63,037 bases of DNA from JBFMFH01 sp040752275 (GTDB taxonomy: Bacteria > Acidobacteriota > Vicinamibacteria > Vicinamibacterales > JAKQTR01), in the NCBI GenBank assembly GCA_040752275.1, contig JBFMFH010000021.1, positions 1 through 63,037 on the forward strand. Direction: 5' to 3'. The translations under genes were made by a program, and so were the position numbers. Position 1 is the first letter of the stretch. The number at the start of each line of letters is the position of its first letter. Below the pieces are notes generated by a model. It did not search any database, was not told the DNA's origin, and was given only the letters and a program-made list of their open reading frames with translations. Positions 10,761-19,630 of this stretch are shown here, in pieces.

Positions 10761-11879
10761 TCACACCCGCTCCAGGGCTTCGGCCAGACAATCGACGACG
10801 TAGCGCTGCTGGTCTTCCGTGAGTTCGCCGTAGATCGGCAAGGCCAGCGTTTCCGCCGCAGCCTGCTCGGCATGCGGGAACTGGCCGGCCCGGTACCCGA
10901 GATAGGCGAAGCACGGCAGCTGGTGGAACGGCACGGGGTAGTAGACGGCGGTCGCGATACCGCGCGACTCGAGGTGCGCTTTCACTGCGTCGCGCCGAGG
11001 CACGCGTACCACGAACTGGTTGTAGATGTGGGTCCGGTCTTCGAGGGCCGCGGGCAGAACGACGCGCCCTGCGATCCCGCGCTCCGTCACCAGGTGCGCG
11101 TACCGGCCGGCGTTCCGGCGGCGCGCCTGGCTCCACCCCTCCAGATACGGCAGCTTGACCCGCAGCACCGCGGCCTGCAACGCATCGAGGCGGAAGTTCC
11201 CCCCGATCACCTGATGGTAGTACTGCTGGTCGGCCCCGTGCACGCGAAGCCGCCGCAGCGCGGCGGCCAGCTCGTCGTCGCTTGTCGTGACCAGGCCACC
11301 GTCGCCGAACGCGCCCAGGTTCTTGCTCGGGAAGAACGAGAACGTGCCCAACGTGCCGATGCTGCCCAGCGGCCGGCCCCGGTAGCGGGCACCCACCGAC
11401 TGGCAGGCATCCTCGATGACGGCCACACCGGCCCGGGCCGCGGCCGCGACGATCGGATCGAGGTCGGCCCCCTGGCCGTACAGATGCACGGGAATGACGG
11501 CCTTCGTCCGGGGCGTGATGGCCGCCGCCACTGCGGCCGAGTCCAGGTTGTAGGTGCGCGGATCGATGTCGGCGAAGACGGGTGTCGCACCGAGGCGCGC
11601 CACGCACCCGGCCGTGGCGAAGAACGAGTACGTGCTGGTCACGACCTCGTCGCCCGGTCCAACGCCGAGCGCCATCAGCGCGACGAGCAGCGCGTCGGTA
11701 CCGGAGGACACGCCCACCGCGTGTCTGACGGTCAGGATGCCGGCCAGCTCGCGTTCGAGTCCCTCGATCTCGGGTCCCATGATGAACCGCTGGCTGTCGC
11801 ACACGCGCGTCACGGCGGCCAGGATCTCATCGCGAATGGGCCGGTACTGGGCCTGGAGGTCGAGGAGAGGGACGTTCAT
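10761..11879 (-). CDS. DegT/DnrJ/EryC1/StrS sugar aminotransferase
   Basis: PLP-dependent nucleotide-sugar aminotransferase, 372 aa. Seen: VPLLDLQAQYRPIRDEI at the N-terminus, VSSGTDALLVALMALGVGPGDEV, VIEDACQSVGARYRGRPLG (Asp binding the PLP pyridine) and FSFFPSKNLGAFGDGGLVTT with the catalytic Lys. The first Met at 11936 is rejected in favour of 11879, where the conserved N-terminus begins. With the UDP-sugar dehydrogenase at 5.0 kb it could form an amino-uronic acid branch, as in WbpA/WbpE pathways. The substrate is inferred from context. Confidence 0.88.
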   Translation of the reverse strand: MNVPLLDLQAQYRPIRDEILAAVTRVCDSQRFIMGPEIEGLERELAGILTVRHAVGVSSGTDALLVALMALGVGPGDEVVTSTYSFFATAGCVARLGATPVFADIDPRTYNLDSAAVAAAITPRTKAVIPVHLYGQGADLDPIVAAAARAGVAVIEDACQSVGARYRGRPLGSIGTLGTFSFFPSKNLGAFGDGGLVTTSDDELAAALRRLRVHGADQQYYHQVIGGNFRLDALQAAVLRVKLPYLEGWSQARRRNAGRYAHLVTERGIAGRVVLPAALEDRTHIYNQFVVRVPRRDAVKAHLESRGIATAVYYPVPFHQLPCFAYLGYRAGQFPHAEQAAAETLALPIYGELTEDQQRYVVDCLAEALERV

Positions 11880-11905
11880 CTGGCTCGATTCCGGACGTCG
11901 AGGGA

Positions 11906-12472
11906 TCACCGGCTGAGGATCGCCGGTGTGCCCCAATACGCGAAGTCGCTGCGGACGTCGCCGGTACCAGGCGGGCCCGGATCGGTGTTCAGGATGATGT
12001 CGACGGTCTGCCCTTCATAGGCGGACAAATCGACGGTCGCCGTGAACCACCGCCGATCGCGCTCGCGCTCGCGCGGATTCACGACCTCGCGCAGATACTC
12101 CTCGTAAGTGCGTCCATCCGACACGCCAACGCGAAACTGGGCCCCGTTGCCGTCGGCGTTCCAGGCGTCCAAGCCGAGCCCGAACGCCACCTCCAGCCGC
12201 CCCCGACGAGGCACCTCGATGCGCCACGTGATCCGACTCGGAGGCGGGGCGAAGATCGCCCGGCGCGTCTCGCCCGCCAGGCCCACCTCTCCGACCGAGA
12301 AGGGAGGGTCTCCGGGCTGGCTCCACTGCGTGCGCTTCTGCGCGTCCCCGAGCATGGCGATGAGATCGTAGGCCGTCGCGCCGCGGGGGCCGCGCACCAT
12401 CCAGATCACGGCCGCCGCCGCGACGGCCAGGACAATTGCCAAGGCAATCACTTGGTATCTGTTCTTGAACAC
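11906..12472 (-). CDS. Membrane-anchored hypothetical protein
   Basis: 188 aa, not recognised as a named family. Residues 6-26 form one hydrophobic helix after a short basic N-terminus (MFKNRYQ), which fits a single-pass inner-membrane anchor. The remainder is rich in beta-type sequence, ending in TATVDLSAYEGQTVDIILNT and a DFAYWGTP stretch. That pattern resembles galactose-binding-like sandwich domains in secreted acidobacterial proteins. It stands just upstream of the aminotransferase on the same strand (26-bp gap). A role in surface glycan handling is a guess. Confidence 0.6.
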   Translation of the reverse strand: MFKNRYQVIALAIVLAVAAAAVIWMVRGPRGATAYDLIAMLGDAQKRTQWSQPGDPPFSVGEVGLAGETRRAIFAPPPSRITWRIEVPRRGRLEVAFGLGLDAWNADGNGAQFRVGVSDGRTYEEYLREVVNPRERERDRRWFTATVDLSAYEGQTVDIILNTDPGPPGTGDVRSDFAYWGTPAILSR

Positions 12473-12556
12473 GACCTCACTCCTTCATGCCGCCACGTCC
12501 AAGTCCTGGAATCCTAGCACCCGACCGGTAGAGCAGCAAGGGCACGGCGGGCGTCG

Positions 12557-13057
12557 CTAGCGCTCCTTGATCGCCGCCCTCGTTTCCCGCTCGACTTCGC
12601 GGCGCTTGATGGTCTCCCGCCGATCGTGCGCCTGCTTGCCTCTGGCCAGGCTGATGGCAAGCTTGACCTTTCCCTTCTTGAAGTACATCCGGACCGGAAC
12701 GATGGTCATGCCCCGCTCGGCGGTCTTGCCGATGAGCTTGCGGATCTCGTGCTTGTGCAGGAGCAGCTTGCGGGGGCGCAGTGGTTCGTGATCCGCGTAC
12801 CCGCGGCTGCTGTAAGCGCCGATGTGGATGTTGTGGACGAAGATCTCTCCCGACTCGACCCGGCCGAAGCTGTCCCGGAGATTGACACGCCCCTCACGGA
12901 TGGCCTTGACCTCGGTGCCCACCAGTGCCAGGCCGGCTTCGAAGGTCTCGAGCAGATGGTAGTCGTGCCGGGCCTTCCGATTGTCCGCGACAATCCGTTC
13001 GGCCGCCTTTCGTTCGGCCTGCTTCGCGGCCTTCCGGTCACCTTTCGCCGCACTCAC
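12557..13057 (-). CDS. smpB: SsrA-binding protein
   Basis: tmRNA-binding protein of trans-translation, 166 aa. Conserved motifs: NRKARHDYHLLETFEAGLAL, GTEVKAIREGRVNLRDSF, VHNIHIGAYS and RPRKLLLHKHEIRKL, then GMTIVPVRMYFKKGKVKLAI and the basic tail RGKQAHDRRETIKRRE. The start is GTG at 13057: it overlaps the pdxA stop as GTGA, and upstream in-frame Mets would extend far into pdxA. The tmRNA gene itself is not seen in this window. Confidence 0.95.
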   Translation of the reverse strand: MSAAKGDRKAAKQAERKAAERIVADNRKARHDYHLLETFEAGLALVGTEVKAIREGRVNLRDSFGRVESGEIFVHNIHIGAYSSRGYADHEPLRPRKLLLHKHEIRKLIGKTAERGMTIVPVRMYFKKGKVKLAISLARGKQAHDRRETIKRREVERETRAAIKER

Positions 13058-13956
13058 GCGGCGTCTCCTGTCCCGGGCTGGCGACGCCCGTGCCCTGAGA
13101 GTCGCGCCGCGAGGCGCACGGCCTCGACCAGGCTGCCATGACTTGCCAGACCCTGCCCCGCAATATCGAAGGCCGTGCCATGATCGACCGACGTGCGGAT
13201 GATGGGCAGACCCAGCGTGACATTCACGGCCCGGCCGAACGCGAGCAGCTTGACCGGAATCAGCCCCTGGTCGTGGTAGCACGCAACGATCGCATCGAAC
13301 TCACCGGTGGTGGCCCGGGCAAAGAGCGTATCGGCCGGAAACGGTCCCCGGACGTCGATCCCGCCGGCGCGGCAGGCCGCGATGGCCGGCTCGATGACCT
13401 CGCGTTCCTCCCGGCCCAGCACACCCGCCTCGCCGGCGTGGGGATTCAGGCCTGCGACGGCAAGCCTGGGCGCCGGGAACCCGAAGCGCGGCAGCTCCCG
13501 CGCGGCCAGGCGGATCGTGCGCTCGAGCAAGGGGCGGGTCAGCAGCCGCGGGACCTCCGCGAGGGGCACGTGAATGGTCGCGAGCACGACGCGTAGCGCG
13601 TCCGCGTAGAACATCATCGCCACATCGGGCGCGCCCGTCAGGTGCGCGAGCAGCTCCGTGTGCCCCCGCCACGGCAGGCCCGCGAGGGCGAACGCTTCCT
13701 TGCTGACAGGCGCCGTCGCGATGGCGTGCACCCGGCCGGCCACCGCGTCCCGGACGGCGGCAACGACAGCGTCGTACGCGGCGCGTCCGCCATCGGCCGA
13801 GGCGTGGCCGAGAGAGAAGACCGCGTTGGCCGGCGGACCGTAGAGCACCGGGTCGCACACCTTCGTGACGCGGGGATCGGCGGCAGCCTTCTCGGCAATC
13901 TCCGGTCCGATTCCGGCAGGGTCGCCAACGGTCAGTGCGATGCGCGGACGGTCCAT
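13054..13956 (-). CDS. pdxA: 4-hydroxythreonine-4-phosphate dehydrogenase
   Basis: NAD-dependent enzyme of the DXP-dependent vitamin B6 pathway. It is 300 aa from ATG 13956 (MDRPRIALTVGDPAGIGPEI, the family N-terminus). The metal-binding histidines lie in PWRGHTELLAHLTG, CYHDQGLIPVKLLAFG and RTSVDHGTAFDIAG. ATAPVSKEAF supplies substrate contacts. The longer frame to 14052 only reads through the ricT end. It is 10 bp behind ricT and overlaps smpB by 4 bp, so holB-ricT-pdxA-smpB is probably one transcript. Confidence 0.93.
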   Translation of the reverse strand: MDRPRIALTVGDPAGIGPEIAEKAAADPRVTKVCDPVLYGPPANAVFSLGHASADGGRAAYDAVVAAVRDAVAGRVHAIATAPVSKEAFALAGLPWRGHTELLAHLTGAPDVAMMFYADALRVVLATIHVPLAEVPRLLTRPLLERTIRLAARELPRFGFPAPRLAVAGLNPHAGEAGVLGREEREVIEPAIAACRAGGIDVRGPFPADTLFARATTGEFDAIVACYHDQGLIPVKLLAFGRAVNVTLGLPIIRTSVDHGTAFDIAGQGLASHGSLVEAVRLAARLSGHGRRQPGTGDAA

Positions 13957-13966
13957 GACGCGACGG

Positions 13967-14758
13967 CTAGCGGCGACGGCAGCCGCAGCCTCCTCCGGCA
14001 CCGGATCGGGAGCAACCTCCACCTGCCGGCGGCCCAGGCTCGCCGGACGCACCCGGATACGAACCGTTCGACGGCCTCGCGGAGTGGGCCCCGTTGGGCA
14101 GCTCGTAGCGCAGGCAGCACTTCAGTCGCCCGCAGAGCCCCGAGAGCCGTGCTGGGTTCAGCGCCAGGTCCTGCTGCTTGGCCATCTTGATGGACACCGG
14201 ATCGAACGCCTTCAGCCAGCTTGTGCAGCACAGCGGCCGGCCGCACGTGCCGTACCCGGTGAGCATCTTCGCCTCGTCGCGCACCCCAATCTGCCGGAGT
14301 TCGATCCGCATCTTGAAGTCGGTGGCCAGCTCGCGCACGAGCTCCCGGAAGTCCACGCGCTCCTCCGCGGTGAAGTAGAAGACGAGCCGCGACCCGTCGA
14401 ACAGCTGCTCGGCGCGCGCCAGCTTCATTCCCAGGCCGCGCTCGCGGATCTTCATCGTCGCAACGCGCAGGGCGTCCCGTTCGCGAGCCTCGTGGCGCCG
14501 CCGGAGTGCGAGGTCCTGCGACGTGGCGCGCCGGAGGAGACGGGGGCTGGCATCGTTCAGGGAATGGCGATCGATCACCAGCAGCGGTCGAACCAGGACG
14601 TACCCGAGGAGCGGGCCGTTCCCGGCCTGGATCACGACGGGTTCGCCGTCCGACAGCGGCAGAGCGAAGTTTGGTGGCACCGTGGCGTGGACCAGCGAGC
14701 CGAGCGGGGTCCTGACATCCACGGCGCCGGGAGTGCCAGCGCTTGTCATCATCGGCAT
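13967..14758 (-). CDS. ricT: PSP1-domain protein RicT (YaaT family)
   Basis: 263 aa PSP1 C-terminal-domain protein. In Bacillus, RicT (YaaT) works with RicA and RicF in RNase Y-dependent RNA maturation and binds Fe-S clusters. The diagnostic Cys-rich block GYGTCGRPLCCTSWLK and then SGLCGRLKCCLRYELPNG is complete. Residues 110-190 match the conserved core (FYFTAEERVDFRELVRELA). The tail after CCLRYELPNG is Gly/Ser/Cys-rich and not conserved. It lies next to holB, the same pairing as yaaT-holB in Firmicutes, which supports the call. Confidence 0.87.
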   Translation of the reverse strand: MPMMTSAGTPGAVDVRTPLGSLVHATVPPNFALPLSDGEPVVIQAGNGPLLGYVLVRPLLVIDRHSLNDASPRLLRRATSQDLALRRRHEARERDALRVATMKIRERGLGMKLARAEQLFDGSRLVFYFTAEERVDFRELVRELATDFKMRIELRQIGVRDEAKMLTGYGTCGRPLCCTSWLKAFDPVSIKMAKQQDLALNPARLSGLCGRLKCCLRYELPNGAHSARPSNGSYPGASGEPGPPAGGGCSRSGAGGGCGCRRR

Positions 14759-14783
14759 CTATGGCCGACGGCCGACAAGGGAA

Positions 14784-15830
14784 CTAGAGCTGGAGCGCCA
14801 GCCAGTCGGCCACGATCTTCGGACTGGCGTTGTTCCGCTCGAGTGCCGCAATGGCGCGGCCGACGGCTGAAAACGCGCGGGTCAGCCGGTCCGGGTCATA
14901 GCTCCTCGCCAGGGATTCCAAATCCGGCCTGAGGTCGAGGTTGACCAGTTCCGTCTCCGCCGCGCGGGTTGACATCACGCTCATATCGCGCAGTAGCGCC
15001 GCAAGCGCGCGCAGCCTGAGCGCCACGGCACTGCGGTCCGCTGCGGGTGTCTTGTTCTCTCTGGCCTTGCCCTTCTTGCCCGCCCCCTGGAGCAGCGCGC
15101 CGGCAGCGGCCAGGCGCAGCCGGGGCTCCGTCGAACCAGCCGTCTCGATCAGAACGGCCGTGGCGACGGCACGCGCTTCGGAAAGCGCTCCTCCGCCGGC
15201 CGCAAGCGCCCGGCCCATGCTGCCGACGGCCAGCGCCGCCGACGCACGCGCCTCCGCGGCCGGGACCCCGTGCCGGTTCGCGAGCGCGCCGGCGATGTCG
15301 CCTGCTGACAATGGACCGAAGCGGAGCTGGCAGCACCGAGACCGGATGGTATCGAAGAGCTCCGCCGGGCGGGACGTCACGAGGATCCACACGTTCCGGG
15401 ATGGCGGTTCCTCGAGCGTCTTGAGCAGCGCGTTCTGGGCCGGCGGTTCCAGCAGATCCGCCTGGTCAACGACGATCACGCGGACGCGCCCCTCGGCGGG
15501 ACGGTAAGCCAGGTGCCCGGTCACCTCGCGGATGGGGTCGATCTTGATGGAGTCCTTCTCGTCCGGCTCGACAAGCAGGACGTCCGGGTGGACCCGCCGG
15601 GCGATCTTGCCGCACGACCGGCAGGTTCCACACGCGTCCTGGCGCGGCGGACGCTCGTCGATCACCGGCTCCAGGCAGTTCAGCGCCTCGGCAACGCTCA
15701 ACGCCATCAGACGCTTCCCCACGCCGTCCGGCCCGGCGAAGATCAGGCTCGGCGGGAGCGACCCGTTCGCGATCGCCCGTCCCAGGAGGTTCACCAGCCG
15801 CCGATGCCCGACAATGTCCCTGAAAGCCAT
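14784..15830 (-). CDS. holB: DNA polymerase III delta' subunit
   Basis: Clamp-loader subunit, 348 aa. AAA+ fold with MAFRDIVGHRRLVNLLGRAI at the start, Walker A GPDGVGKRLMALS, and a zinc module whose Cys pairs are in CGTCRSCGKIARRVHPD. IVVDQADLLEPPAQNALLKTLEEP is the delta' version of Walker B/sensor 1, followed by SRCCQLRFGPL. The C-terminal collar domain is less conserved and Ala-rich. The N-terminal Met at 15830 fits the family start. Upstream partner of ricT. Confidence 0.9.
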   Translation of the reverse strand: MAFRDIVGHRRLVNLLGRAIANGSLPPSLIFAGPDGVGKRLMALSVAEALNCLEPVIDERPPRQDACGTCRSCGKIARRVHPDVLLVEPDEKDSIKIDPIREVTGHLAYRPAEGRVRVIVVDQADLLEPPAQNALLKTLEEPPSRNVWILVTSRPAELFDTIRSRCCQLRFGPLSAGDIAGALANRHGVPAAEARASAALAVGSMGRALAAGGGALSEARAVATAVLIETAGSTEPRLRLAAAGALLQGAGKKGKARENKTPAADRSAVALRLRALAALLRDMSVMSTRAAETELVNLDLRPDLESLARSYDPDRLTRAFSAVGRAIAALERNNASPKIVADWLALQL

Positions 15831-15914
15831 GAGAGAAGGCGAGTTACAGCGATGTTAGCACAGCAGGCGTCAGGCGATGGGCACGCTGGGGAACCGCGAT
15901 CCTCGGCGGCGTGA

Positions 15915-16472
15915 TCAGAAACCCAACCCCCACCCCCCAATCCCCAACCTCCAGCGTCGCAGCAGGAACATCTTCGCTGTCAGCAGGCCGACGACCGCGG
16001 CGAGGCCCAGCAGGGCCCGCCACTCGCGGTTCCGCCGCACCCGTGCCCAACTGAAGGGCCGCGACACCTCGGCACGCGCCCCATTGCGATAGGCGCTGTA
16101 CTCGGCGCCAAAGCGAGATTGGAGAAACGCCTCTTCGGTCCGGATGGCCGCGGCAACGGTCAGGCCGAAGTAGAGCGACACGACCACGGCCACACCGAGG
16201 CTCGCGCTGGCGATGACGACACCGAGGGCCATGATGGCGGATCCGACGTAGAGCGGGTGCCCCGCGAATCGGTACGGCCCCGACGTGGTCACCTCCCTGC
16301 CCTTCTCCAGGTGTCCGGCCGCCCACACCCGCACGGCCTCGCCTGCAAACGCCACGAGAGTCCCGGCCAGGATGGCGCGGGGCCCCGGGGTGGCAAGAAC
16401 GACAGCCACGACACCGGCCACGAACCCCAACGGCACGCGCAGCCTGGCGAGTTGCCGGGTCCACTCACCCAC
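15915..16472 (-). CDS. Isoprenylcysteine methyltransferase-family protein
   Basis: Integral-membrane methyltransferase of the ICMT/PEMT superfamily, 185 aa. Four or so hydrophobic helices enclose the SAM-binding signature GPYRFAGHPLYVGSAIMALG and the downstream EEAFLQSRFGAEYSAYRNGA, both characteristic of the family. The start is taken as GTG 16472, which overlaps the heptosyltransferase stop by 8 bp; there is no in-frame Met nearby. The last nine codons are encoded by a G-rich tract (15922-15945). The substrate is unknown. Isoprenyl or lipid modification at the inner membrane is possible, given the LPS operon context. Confidence 0.72.
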   Translation of the reverse strand: MGEWTRQLARLRVPLGFVAGVVAVVLATPGPRAILAGTLVAFAGEAVRVWAAGHLEKGREVTTSGPYRFAGHPLYVGSAIMALGVVIASASLGVAVVVSLYFGLTVAAAIRTEEAFLQSRFGAEYSAYRNGARAEVSRPFSWARVRRNREWRALLGLAAVVGLLTAKMFLLRRWRLGIGGWGLGF

Positions 16473-17532
16473 GGGCGGTCTCCCGCGCGAGGCGTTCGTC
16501 GACCGCCCGCATGACATCGGGGACCGTGATGTCCCGCAGGCACGTGGCCGCGCGCCGGCACCGGTGCTTGTGGTGGCACTCGCAGCGATCGAAGGCGGAC
16601 AGGCACAGGTCAGCCGGCGCCCACGGGCCATTGCGGACTGGATCGGTGGGTCCGAAAATGCCAACGATCGGCGCGCCCACCGCGGCGGCGAGCTGCAGGG
16701 GACCGGTATCGCCGGCAACGAACAGTGAGCAGGCTCGGCAGAGCGCCAGCAGATCTCCGACGTTCGTGGCGGGCGCGAGCCACGCGGCACCTTGCGAGGC
16801 AGACACGACGGTAGACGCGAGTTCGCGCTCCCCGGGTCCCCACGTGACGATGGCCGGCAGGCCGTGCATATCGCGCAGGTGCGTGGCCACCGCGCCGAAG
16901 CGGTCCGCGTCCCACCGCTTGTTCGGCCAGCCGGCGCCGGGGTTGAGGATCGCGAAGCCTCCCGCCTCGCCAGCGCCGAGCATCGAGCGGACCTCGGCAA
17001 GGACCGCCGATGGCGGGACGATCAGGTCGAGTCGCCGCACGACAGCGTCGGCCCCGAGGGCCGCTGCCAGCGCGAGGTTCTTGTCGATGACGTGGCCTCC
17101 CGTGCGCGGGTCGACCCGGTCGGTGTAGAGAAGCGCGGCGGCGCGCTCGCGCACCTGGCGCGCCGTGAATCCGACAATGCGCCGGGCTCCCGACAGCCGC
17201 GCCCATGCCGCCGACTTGATGAGTCCCTGCAGGTCGACGGCGACGTCGTAGCGTCGGGCACGCAGTGACCGGACGGCGTGGAGTATCCCGGCGCCACCCC
17301 CAAACCGCCGTTCGCTCCGGCCGGCGCGCTCGAGTGCGTCGGTCCGGGGGGCGCCGACGACCATCACGCCGTCGAGGCCGGGTACGTGTTCGAGGAACGC
17401 GGCGTAGCGTGCGTCGACCAGCCAGTCGACCCGCGCATCGGGCCGGGCGTGTCTCAGCGCCTCCACGGCAGGGACGGCGTGGACGAGATCGCCGAGCGCG
17501 CTGAGCCGAACGACAAGGATCGCTTGACCCAT
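16465..17532 (-). CDS. waaC: LPS heptosyltransferase, WaaC-like (GT9)
   Basis: GT9 glycosyltransferase transferring L-glycero-D-manno-heptose to the Kdo region of the inner core. It is 355 aa: ILVVRLSALGDLVHAVPAVEAL (acceptor-side N-terminus with catalytic Asp), then AILNPGAGWPNKRWDADRFG and SLFVAGDTGPLQLAAAVGAPIVGIFGP (ADP-heptose site). A Cys/His-rich stretch, CECHHKHRCRRAATC, sits near the C-terminus as in several non-enterobacterial GT9 enzymes. It abuts hldE-NT. WaaC rather than WaaF is chosen from the SALGD start and because a better WaaF candidate lies at 18.6 kb. Confidence 0.82.
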   Translation of the reverse strand: MGQAILVVRLSALGDLVHAVPAVEALRHARPDARVDWLVDARYAAFLEHVPGLDGVMVVGAPRTDALERAGRSERRFGGGAGILHAVRSLRARRYDVAVDLQGLIKSAAWARLSGARRIVGFTARQVRERAAALLYTDRVDPRTGGHVIDKNLALAAALGADAVVRRLDLIVPPSAVLAEVRSMLGAGEAGGFAILNPGAGWPNKRWDADRFGAVATHLRDMHGLPAIVTWGPGERELASTVVSASQGAAWLAPATNVGDLLALCRACSLFVAGDTGPLQLAAAVGAPIVGIFGPTDPVRNGPWAPADLCLSAFDRCECHHKHRCRRAATCLRDITVPDVMRAVDERLARETARG

Positions 17533-18003
17533 TCAGCGGGCCGTGATGCGAGACAGCAGGTCGCGCGTGGAGTGGTCCTTGGGATCGCCCACGATGGCGG
17601 TCCGTCCTCCGTACGACTGGACGATCGGGCGCTCCGGCACCGTGTCGACGGTGTAGTCGGTGCCTTTGCAGTGGACGTCGGGCCGAAGCCGCAGGAGGAT
17701 GGCCGCAACGGTCCGATCGCCGAAAATCGTGACGAAATCGACGCAGCGCAACGCCGCGATGAGCTCGGCGCGATCGCCGGCCTTCATGATCGGTCGCCCT
17801 TCCCCTTTCAACTCCGTGACGGAGGCGTCGTCGTTGATCGCCACGACCAGGACATCGGCCTCGAGCCGGGCGCCTTCGAGGTAGCGGATGTGCCCGACGT
17901 GAAGCAGGTCGAAGACGCCGTTGGCGAGGGCGATCGTCCGCCCCTCGGCACGCTCGGCTTCGATGGCACTGGCCAGCTCGTCGAGGGGCAGGATCGAGGC
18001 CAT
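17533..18003 (-). CDS. hldE: Heptose 1-phosphate adenylyltransferase (HldE C-domain type)
   Basis: Stand-alone nucleotidyltransferase that makes ADP-D-glycero-beta-D-manno-heptose. It is 156 aa: ALANGVFDLLHVGHIRYLEGA holds the HxGH motif, LVVAINDDASVTELKGEGRP the conserved second block, and VHCKGTDYTVDTVPE matches the KGxDY element. The kinase half found in bifunctional HldE is absent, so this corresponds to RfaE2/HldC. No HldA kinase is seen in the window. The start at 18003 sits 2 bp after the gmhB stop. Confidence 0.9.
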   Translation of the reverse strand: MASILPLDELASAIEAERAEGRTIALANGVFDLLHVGHIRYLEGARLEADVLVVAINDDASVTELKGEGRPIMKAGDRAELIAALRCVDFVTIFGDRTVAAILLRLRPDVHCKGTDYTVDTVPERPIVQSYGGRTAIVGDPKDHSTRDLLSRITAR

Positions 18004-18005
18004 CG

Positions 18006-18584
18006 TCACTCCGCCGGGTGATCGATCAGCCAGACCACGGCGTCGATGAGATCGCGGCATACCGCGTGGGCCGTGATCCCCGGCTGGGGGCGACCCGCCT
18101 CTGACGCGCCGTACCCGGTCTTCACGAGAATGCCGCGCGCGCCGATGTGGGCGGCGACGGCCAGATCGCGCCATCGGTCGCCGATCACCACCGAGCGGGT
18201 CAGGTCGATGCCGAGATCACGAGCCGCTCGCAGCGCCATGCCCGGCCGCGGCTTGCGGCACTCGCAGTCGGTTCTGTACGCCTCGATGACCGAGTCCGGC
18301 GAGTGAGGGCAGTAGTAGTGGCCGTCAATCCGGGTGCCGGCCTGTTCGGCCTGCGCCCGGAGGAAGTCAGCCGTCTCGTGGACGAAGGCCTCGTCGTACA
18401 GGCCCTGGGCCACGCCGCCCTGGTTGGTCATCACCACCGCCAGGTAGCCGGCCCGTCTCAGCAACTTGATGGCCTCGACCGCAAATGGGAAGAGCACGAG
18501 GCGCTCGAGCCGGTCGATGTAGCCCGCCTCCTCGTTCAACGTGCCGTCCCGATCGAGAAACGCCGCCGGCTGCAACCGATTCAC
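18006..18584 (-). CDS. gmhB: Heptose 1,7-bisphosphate 7-phosphatase
   Basis: HAD-superfamily phosphatase of ADP-heptose synthesis, 192 aa. The catalytic motif is AAFLDRDGTLNEEAGYI. The conserved zinc-binding loop reads YYCPHSPDSVIEAYRTDCECRKP (Cys-His-Cys-Cys). Motif IV is VVIGDRWRDLAVAAHIGA, where RW replaces the usual D-S spacing. The start is GTG 18584: it overlaps the waaF stop as GTGA and places the DxDGT motif 10 residues in, as in the family. Works between the HldA-type kinase and HldE adenylyltransferase steps. Confidence 0.9.
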   Translation of the reverse strand: MNRLQPAAFLDRDGTLNEEAGYIDRLERLVLFPFAVEAIKLLRRAGYLAVVMTNQGGVAQGLYDEAFVHETADFLRAQAEQAGTRIDGHYYCPHSPDSVIEAYRTDCECRKPRPGMALRAARDLGIDLTRSVVIGDRWRDLAVAAHIGARGILVKTGYGASEAGRPQPGITAHAVCRDLIDAVVWLIDHPAE

Positions 18585-19630
18585 GACACATCCTTCACCG
18601 CGCCGACCACCTGGTCGACGCTGACGCGGACCATGCACCGATGGTCGATCGGGCACTCGCGCAAGCCACACGGCCGGCACCAGGCCCGTCCCACGACGGC
18701 TCTGACCGGCCTGTGCACGCCGCCAGAGACACGCCCCAGAGGCGCGGTGACCCGTTCGTCGGTCGGGCCGAAGACCGCGACGACCGGCAGGCCGATTGCC
18801 GCGGCCAGGTGCGTGGCGCCCGAGTCATTCGAGAGGAACGCCGAGCAGTGCGCCATCACACCGGCCAGATCCTGGAGATCGGTGCGCCCCGCGAGATCGA
18901 TCACCGCGCAGCGGCCAGCCGTGCCGATGATCTTACCGGCTTCCCGGGACACCGTGCACGCGATGACCTGGTCGGCTGCGCTGCCGACAATCACGCTCGT
19001 CAGGCCCCGATCGTGGGCCAGCGCGGCCAGCGTGCGGGCGTACCGCTCGGCCGGCCAGCACTTCGCTCCGCCGTAGGCCGCACCCGGCGCCACGCCGAGC
19101 AGCGGGCTGGCGCCGTCCCAGCCGGCGTGCTCCAGGAGCCTCGCCGCCCGGCCGCGAACCTCCGGAGGCACGTCGAGGCTGGGCTCTCGCGGACCCGGCT
19201 CGGCCCCGATCGCCGCGGCGAGGTGGCGGTACGAGTCGACCTGGTGGACGCGGCCTCTCGGCCTGGCCACACCGTAGGTCAGGAGCGGGCCGCGCAGGTC
19301 CCGCCGGTATCCGCAGCGTTCGGGAACGCCGGCGCGCCAGGCCACGAGGGCGGCGCGGGCCGAGTTCGGCAGCAGCACCGCCCGCCGGGCCCCAACTCGG
19401 CGCACGCGCTCCACGTCCGTCGCGAACCGGTGCCAGAGGTTGCCATCCGACGGGTGCGCCAGGCGAACAACGGCCTCGACGCCCGGCGCCAATTCGAAGA
19501 GCCCAGCCACCGCGGGCCGCGCGGCGACCGCCACGCCCGTCCCGCCCTGAAGCCGGCACAGATCCGCAAGAGCGGGCAAGGCCATCACCGCATCGCCAAG
19601 CCAGTTGGGGGCGAAGACGACGAGGCTCAT
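18581..19630 (-). CDS. waaF: LPS heptosyltransferase II
   Basis: GT9 enzyme adding the second heptose, 349 aa. The start MSLVVFAPNWLGDAVMALPAL has the WLGD form characteristic of WaaF. Then follow LLGVAPGAAYGGAKCWPAERYA and AFLSNDSGATHLAAAIGLPVVAVFGPT. The C-terminal Cys-rich REC motif appears as CRPCGLRECPIDHRCM. The start at 19630 overlaps the acyltransferase stop as ATGA; longer frames run through that gene. Its stop overlaps the gmhB start. Confidence 0.9.
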   Translation of the reverse strand: MSLVVFAPNWLGDAVMALPALADLCRLQGGTGVAVAARPAVAGLFELAPGVEAVVRLAHPSDGNLWHRFATDVERVRRVGARRAVLLPNSARAALVAWRAGVPERCGYRRDLRGPLLTYGVARPRGRVHQVDSYRHLAAAIGAEPGPREPSLDVPPEVRGRAARLLEHAGWDGASPLLGVAPGAAYGGAKCWPAERYARTLAALAHDRGLTSVIVGSAADQVIACTVSREAGKIIGTAGRCAVIDLAGRTDLQDLAGVMAHCSAFLSNDSGATHLAAAIGLPVVAVFGPTDERVTAPLGRVSGGVHRPVRAVVGRAWCRPCGLRECPIDHRCMVRVSVDQVVGAVKDVS

